Source of the DNA: Owenia fusiformis
Taxonomy: Eukaryota; Annelida; Polychaeta; Sabellida; Oweniidae
Direction: 5' to 3'
DNA: 60,000 nt
Assembly (NCBI GenBank): GCA_903813345.2
Contig: CAIIXF020000007.1
Span: 11,601,730-11,661,729 of the forward strand
In this document: piece by piece, positions 56,572 to 60,000 of the stretch
Position numbering within the stretch: the first letter of the stretch is position 1
How the letters are laid out: the number at the start of each line of letters is the position of its first letter
The notes under the pieces: model-generated
Database searches by the model: none
What the model was told of the DNA's origin: nothing
The model's input: only the letters and a program-made list of their open reading frames with translations
Made by a program: the position numbers and the translations under genes

Positions 56572-59500
56572 TGCTATATTCACATTTTGGATTTTTTATG
56601 TGGGTCCTTGAATTGTTGTTTTGAGAATTGTTTTTCATTAAGAAGAGAAAATAATTATAAGCAAATGGTGAAAAGGATTTAAAGTCATCAACGTTGAATT
56701 AATAGGACCAGTGTGTATAAATGACAGAACAATTATCCTGACAAATATATGGAGTATATTTAAAAGATATGTGTATCTATGCAAATACTCGATGTTAAGA
56801 CCTACTTTTAAAGGATTTAAAGCAAATGTAATATCTTATTGTAATATTGATAAGCAAATAGGCAGGGAAAAAAGGTGGGAAATTATTGGTACTAGATTAG
56901 ATTAGACAAGACAGTGTAGAATAGAATATGATGGAAAATTGTGTGACTCCTTTGATATTATGTATATTGTATATGTTAATGTAGCTGCTTTCGAATGTTT
57001 TTTTCAATGAATAAAAAACGAATAAAAAAAGTAGAAAAAATATTAATGTTCATATAGAGGGCAGTGCACTACTATATTGAAGATTGGAAGTACATTCACC
57101 TTCATATAAGGGGCATTCGGAAGTCTACTTTCAAAAAACGTGCTGGCAAAGGGGACATGCCATTAAGAGGCCATTCTCTGACTTAGTCATTTTTTCAAAA
57201 GTGTGAAAATAAAAAAACTCATGAAAAGTTCTTAAAATATTCTGAATAACAAGTTGAATATATATATTTAATGATGGCACAAGCAAAAGTCTGAAAATTA
57301 ACATGAAATGAAGGGTTTTGACAGATGCAAAAGATGGTAGATTTGTGATGAAGAAATAGAGGTTTTTGCAGTAACAACACAATTACCTCGAAGTTATCCG
57401 TTATGAGAGGCTGAGGACTAAACTTGACATAATTTTCAATCTCAGATTATCAGTAGTATCTAACTTTAGCCGGACAGCCACTCAAAATGTATATGGAGCC
57501 CATAAGATTCATTTTTCTCAATTGAAGTCACTATTTCTGTTTTTAGCTTCAGAGGATAAGAGGTACATGAACATGCTAAGTTTACCTAGATCACAAGCCT
57601 TACCACAAATATAAAGTATATAGGAATAGAGTTGATATGTGTGAAAACCTTAAACTTCCCATTTTATTGGGGATGGAACTTGTGGACCATGTGTATTTCT
57701 AACTTCTTCACATGTGCATGGATCTAAAATTGTGGCAGCCATCTTGGATTTGTCATATTATGTGGACATGGTTTTGGTTGTGCTGAATTTGTTTCAAAAT
57801 AACATTTCTTGTATACCTTCGATAAGTGAGATAGGCATTTGAAATTAAATACAGATAGTATACTTGACATTTAATGCAGTAAACAGTGATACAATTCATT
57901 CTTACATAATAAGTGAGTCCAGACAAAAAGTTGTTATTGTGTTAGTTTAACTGGGCATAAATTACACTCATTGGCCTTGGTTTTCTTAATTGGCTTGGAT
58001 AAACTGTTGTTCTGTTTATTCAGAAAAGGAGTATAGTTCAATATATAAGTTCACATTCGTTCCATCCTCTTGTAGAAATGAATCTCATATTATTTCATCT
58101 CAAATATAGAACACAAAAATATAATAAAAAACAAGTTTCTATTAATTGCAAAAGCTAGCTTCTATGTCATGACTGAGTTTGGGTTCCGCTTCTAGGGAAA
58201 AAATATCCATCTGGAAATATCGTATTGACCATTGCTATACACTCCATATTCAATCCTCCCAGTAAATAACATTGATATACAGTGTACAAGTATATATGAC
58301 ATCGAGGATCTGGGGTTTGGGTAATGTGAGACATGAGGCCACTTGTCTTTTTGAATCTCATATTCAATATTCTTTCTTTAAACCCTCATATTTATTAATA
58401 TTTTTGGAGTGGTAATTCAATTATGTACCTATTTTTTATTCTTTATCCCATAGTTGAACTCTGTTCCACTCTGTTAGGTAACATGAAAACATATTTATGA
58501 TATTTTGCAAATGCGTGGAAAAAGTGATATCTGTGGAATACGGAAAATATTTCACAGATATCACCTTTTGGCAGGGATTTGAAAACTACCACCAATATGA
58601 TGTGTTTTGTTACATATTGATTTCATGACATCACGGGGATGAATGAATGAATGGATGTTGTTTTGATATGCTTTGTTTAGTTTTAGAGGTGAACTATGGG
58701 AAAAGTAGAACATCCTATGAATTTTCGTGATATTGTGTTAATCCAACTCATTGATATCAATATCTGCGCTAATTCGCTATGCTAACTTTTCAAGATATTG
58801 ATATCAACTCCGAGATAAAGATAAAATCATTTAAAATCATATGATATCCTATACATATCCTTTACTGTGCCACAACTTTCTCATATGTTATATATTTTGG
58901 CACAGGCCATCATTTATTTTCCTTGAATTCATGCTTTTGTTCCTCGTTTTAGAAATGAGAGGAAATCTTTGATTTTCCTTGTATTTAAGTTGCTTAAATG
59001 TTGCCCTGTGATGTTGATAAAAGTCAATAGTAATCCATTACAGTCACAATTGAAATGTACCCATTGCCAGCCCAGAACCTACCAAAATAGCATTTGCATT
59101 TTGTCAATATTGCCCTATGTGCTTTTCCATGAAAATAATTTTAATCGTATCTTTTCTTCAGTATTTCATATATTACATTTTAATATATTTATATTGGTTA
59201 ATATTTATATACTATTTACTTAGACAACAATAAATAAAGATTTTTTTGTAAAAACACCAAAAATGGTATATGATCTTTAAATGACTGTTGTGTGAACATC
59301 AAAGGTCAAAATTCGCTGAAATTGTATTTTTATAAAGCACAAATGATTTTTCTTCAATATGATATGCATTATTATCAGATATCTTTGGGGGCTAAAAAGG
59401 GCCCTTAATGACACCCGTCCTTTAAAAAATTCATTATCAACATTTTAAAGTTACATTTGTGCAGTAACATTTACTTAATTTGATATTCAATGGTGCAATC

Positions 59501-60000
59501 TTACCCCGAATGGAAGTGCCTGGTATATGAGGTAGATTAAGCTCTCTGTAAGCAAAATGAAATTATTGGAAATTATTAATGAAGTTGTCAAGATGATTTT
59601 CTTCTTGAAACGCCATCTTACAGAACAAAACATACATATTATCATAAATTTAACATCAAAAAGTTTATTACATCTTATTTCATAACGATGGGTGCTGTAG
59701 CATTTCCGAATGGCAACTGTAAATGATACAACACTTTTATCATCGTATTAAGACAAATAATTGTGATTCTAATATCATTATTTGAGTCATATTATAACAG
59801 CAGAATCGTCAGTAACTATTTTATGTTTTATTAACTTAAATTGGCGTTTTTGTGTTTATAATGCACATTTTAATGATAAAATTCAAAAGTTTAAAATGTA
59901 CACTCGCCGCCAAAATTTGGGCAACCAAAAGTTCCTCTTTTTAATGACCACATGTAAAGCTTGTTTTGGTTTGGAGATTTTTGAAAAAATAATCAAAAGA
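56572..60000. other. Unassigned AT-rich DNA to the window end
   Basis: About 3.4 kb with short open frames only (for example 57131-57382, 58969-59223) and no family resemblance. No transposon tips or RNA genes were recognised. Confidence 0.5.

Overview
This is AT-rich animal nuclear DNA. Genes are spliced or single-exon, spaced far apart, and set in a dense mix of DNA transposons, foldback elements, non-LTR retrotransposon remains and simple repeats. The two clearest gene families are calmodulin-like EF-hand proteins and muscarinic/histamine-type class A receptors. Together with the repeat load they suggest a marine invertebrate (deuterostome or lophotrochozoan). The sequence alone does not fix the phylum.

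Genes. Three paralogous calmodulin-like genes lie on the minus strand (3393-4250, 8670-9727, 21838-27336). Each encodes 150 aa with four EF-hands, and all share one exon plan (147, 95 and 211 nt) with introns at identical codon positions. Copies 1 and 2 are a recent tandem duplication of about 5 kb that includes flanking DNA. Copy 3 has introns of about 2.5 kb swollen by transposons. Two intact intronless receptor genes lie on the plus strand (11542-12543 and 52225-53253). A third copy (about 18816-19440) is a pseudogene with frame breaks, a nonsense codon and no TM7. All three receptor copies carry a Q-R-F triplet where D-R-Y is usual, but keep the amine-binding Asp of TM3.

Mobile DNA. Two elements have CAC-starting terminal inverted repeats and perfect 5-bp target duplications, as in the Transib superfamily: 22395-24400, inside an intron of calmodulin-like gene 3, and 27955-33460. 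The second holds a 3-kb polypurine tract. Several TA-flanked Tc1/mariner foldback elements carry tail pieces of transposase genes (1515, 2614, 24818, 25791, 41695), and two of them share one TA. A nested case at 41.6-42.8 kb places a mariner foldback inside an older palindromic element that has a second copy at 16.3-17.0 kb. A dead CR1/Jockey-like retrotransposon (about 44.9-48.5 kb, minus) was itself hit by a 120-bp poly(A)-tailed insert with a 10-bp target duplication. A second retrotransposon tail lies at about 49.97-50.56 kb.

The stretches 33.5-39 kb, 43-44.9 kb and 53.3-60 kb show only repeats, hairpins and unassigned DNA. No rRNA, tRNA or CRISPR was recognised. No clearly new multi-gene system was found. 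The best leads are the pair of Transib-like elements, the foldback mariners and the receptor subfamily with its altered DRY motif.
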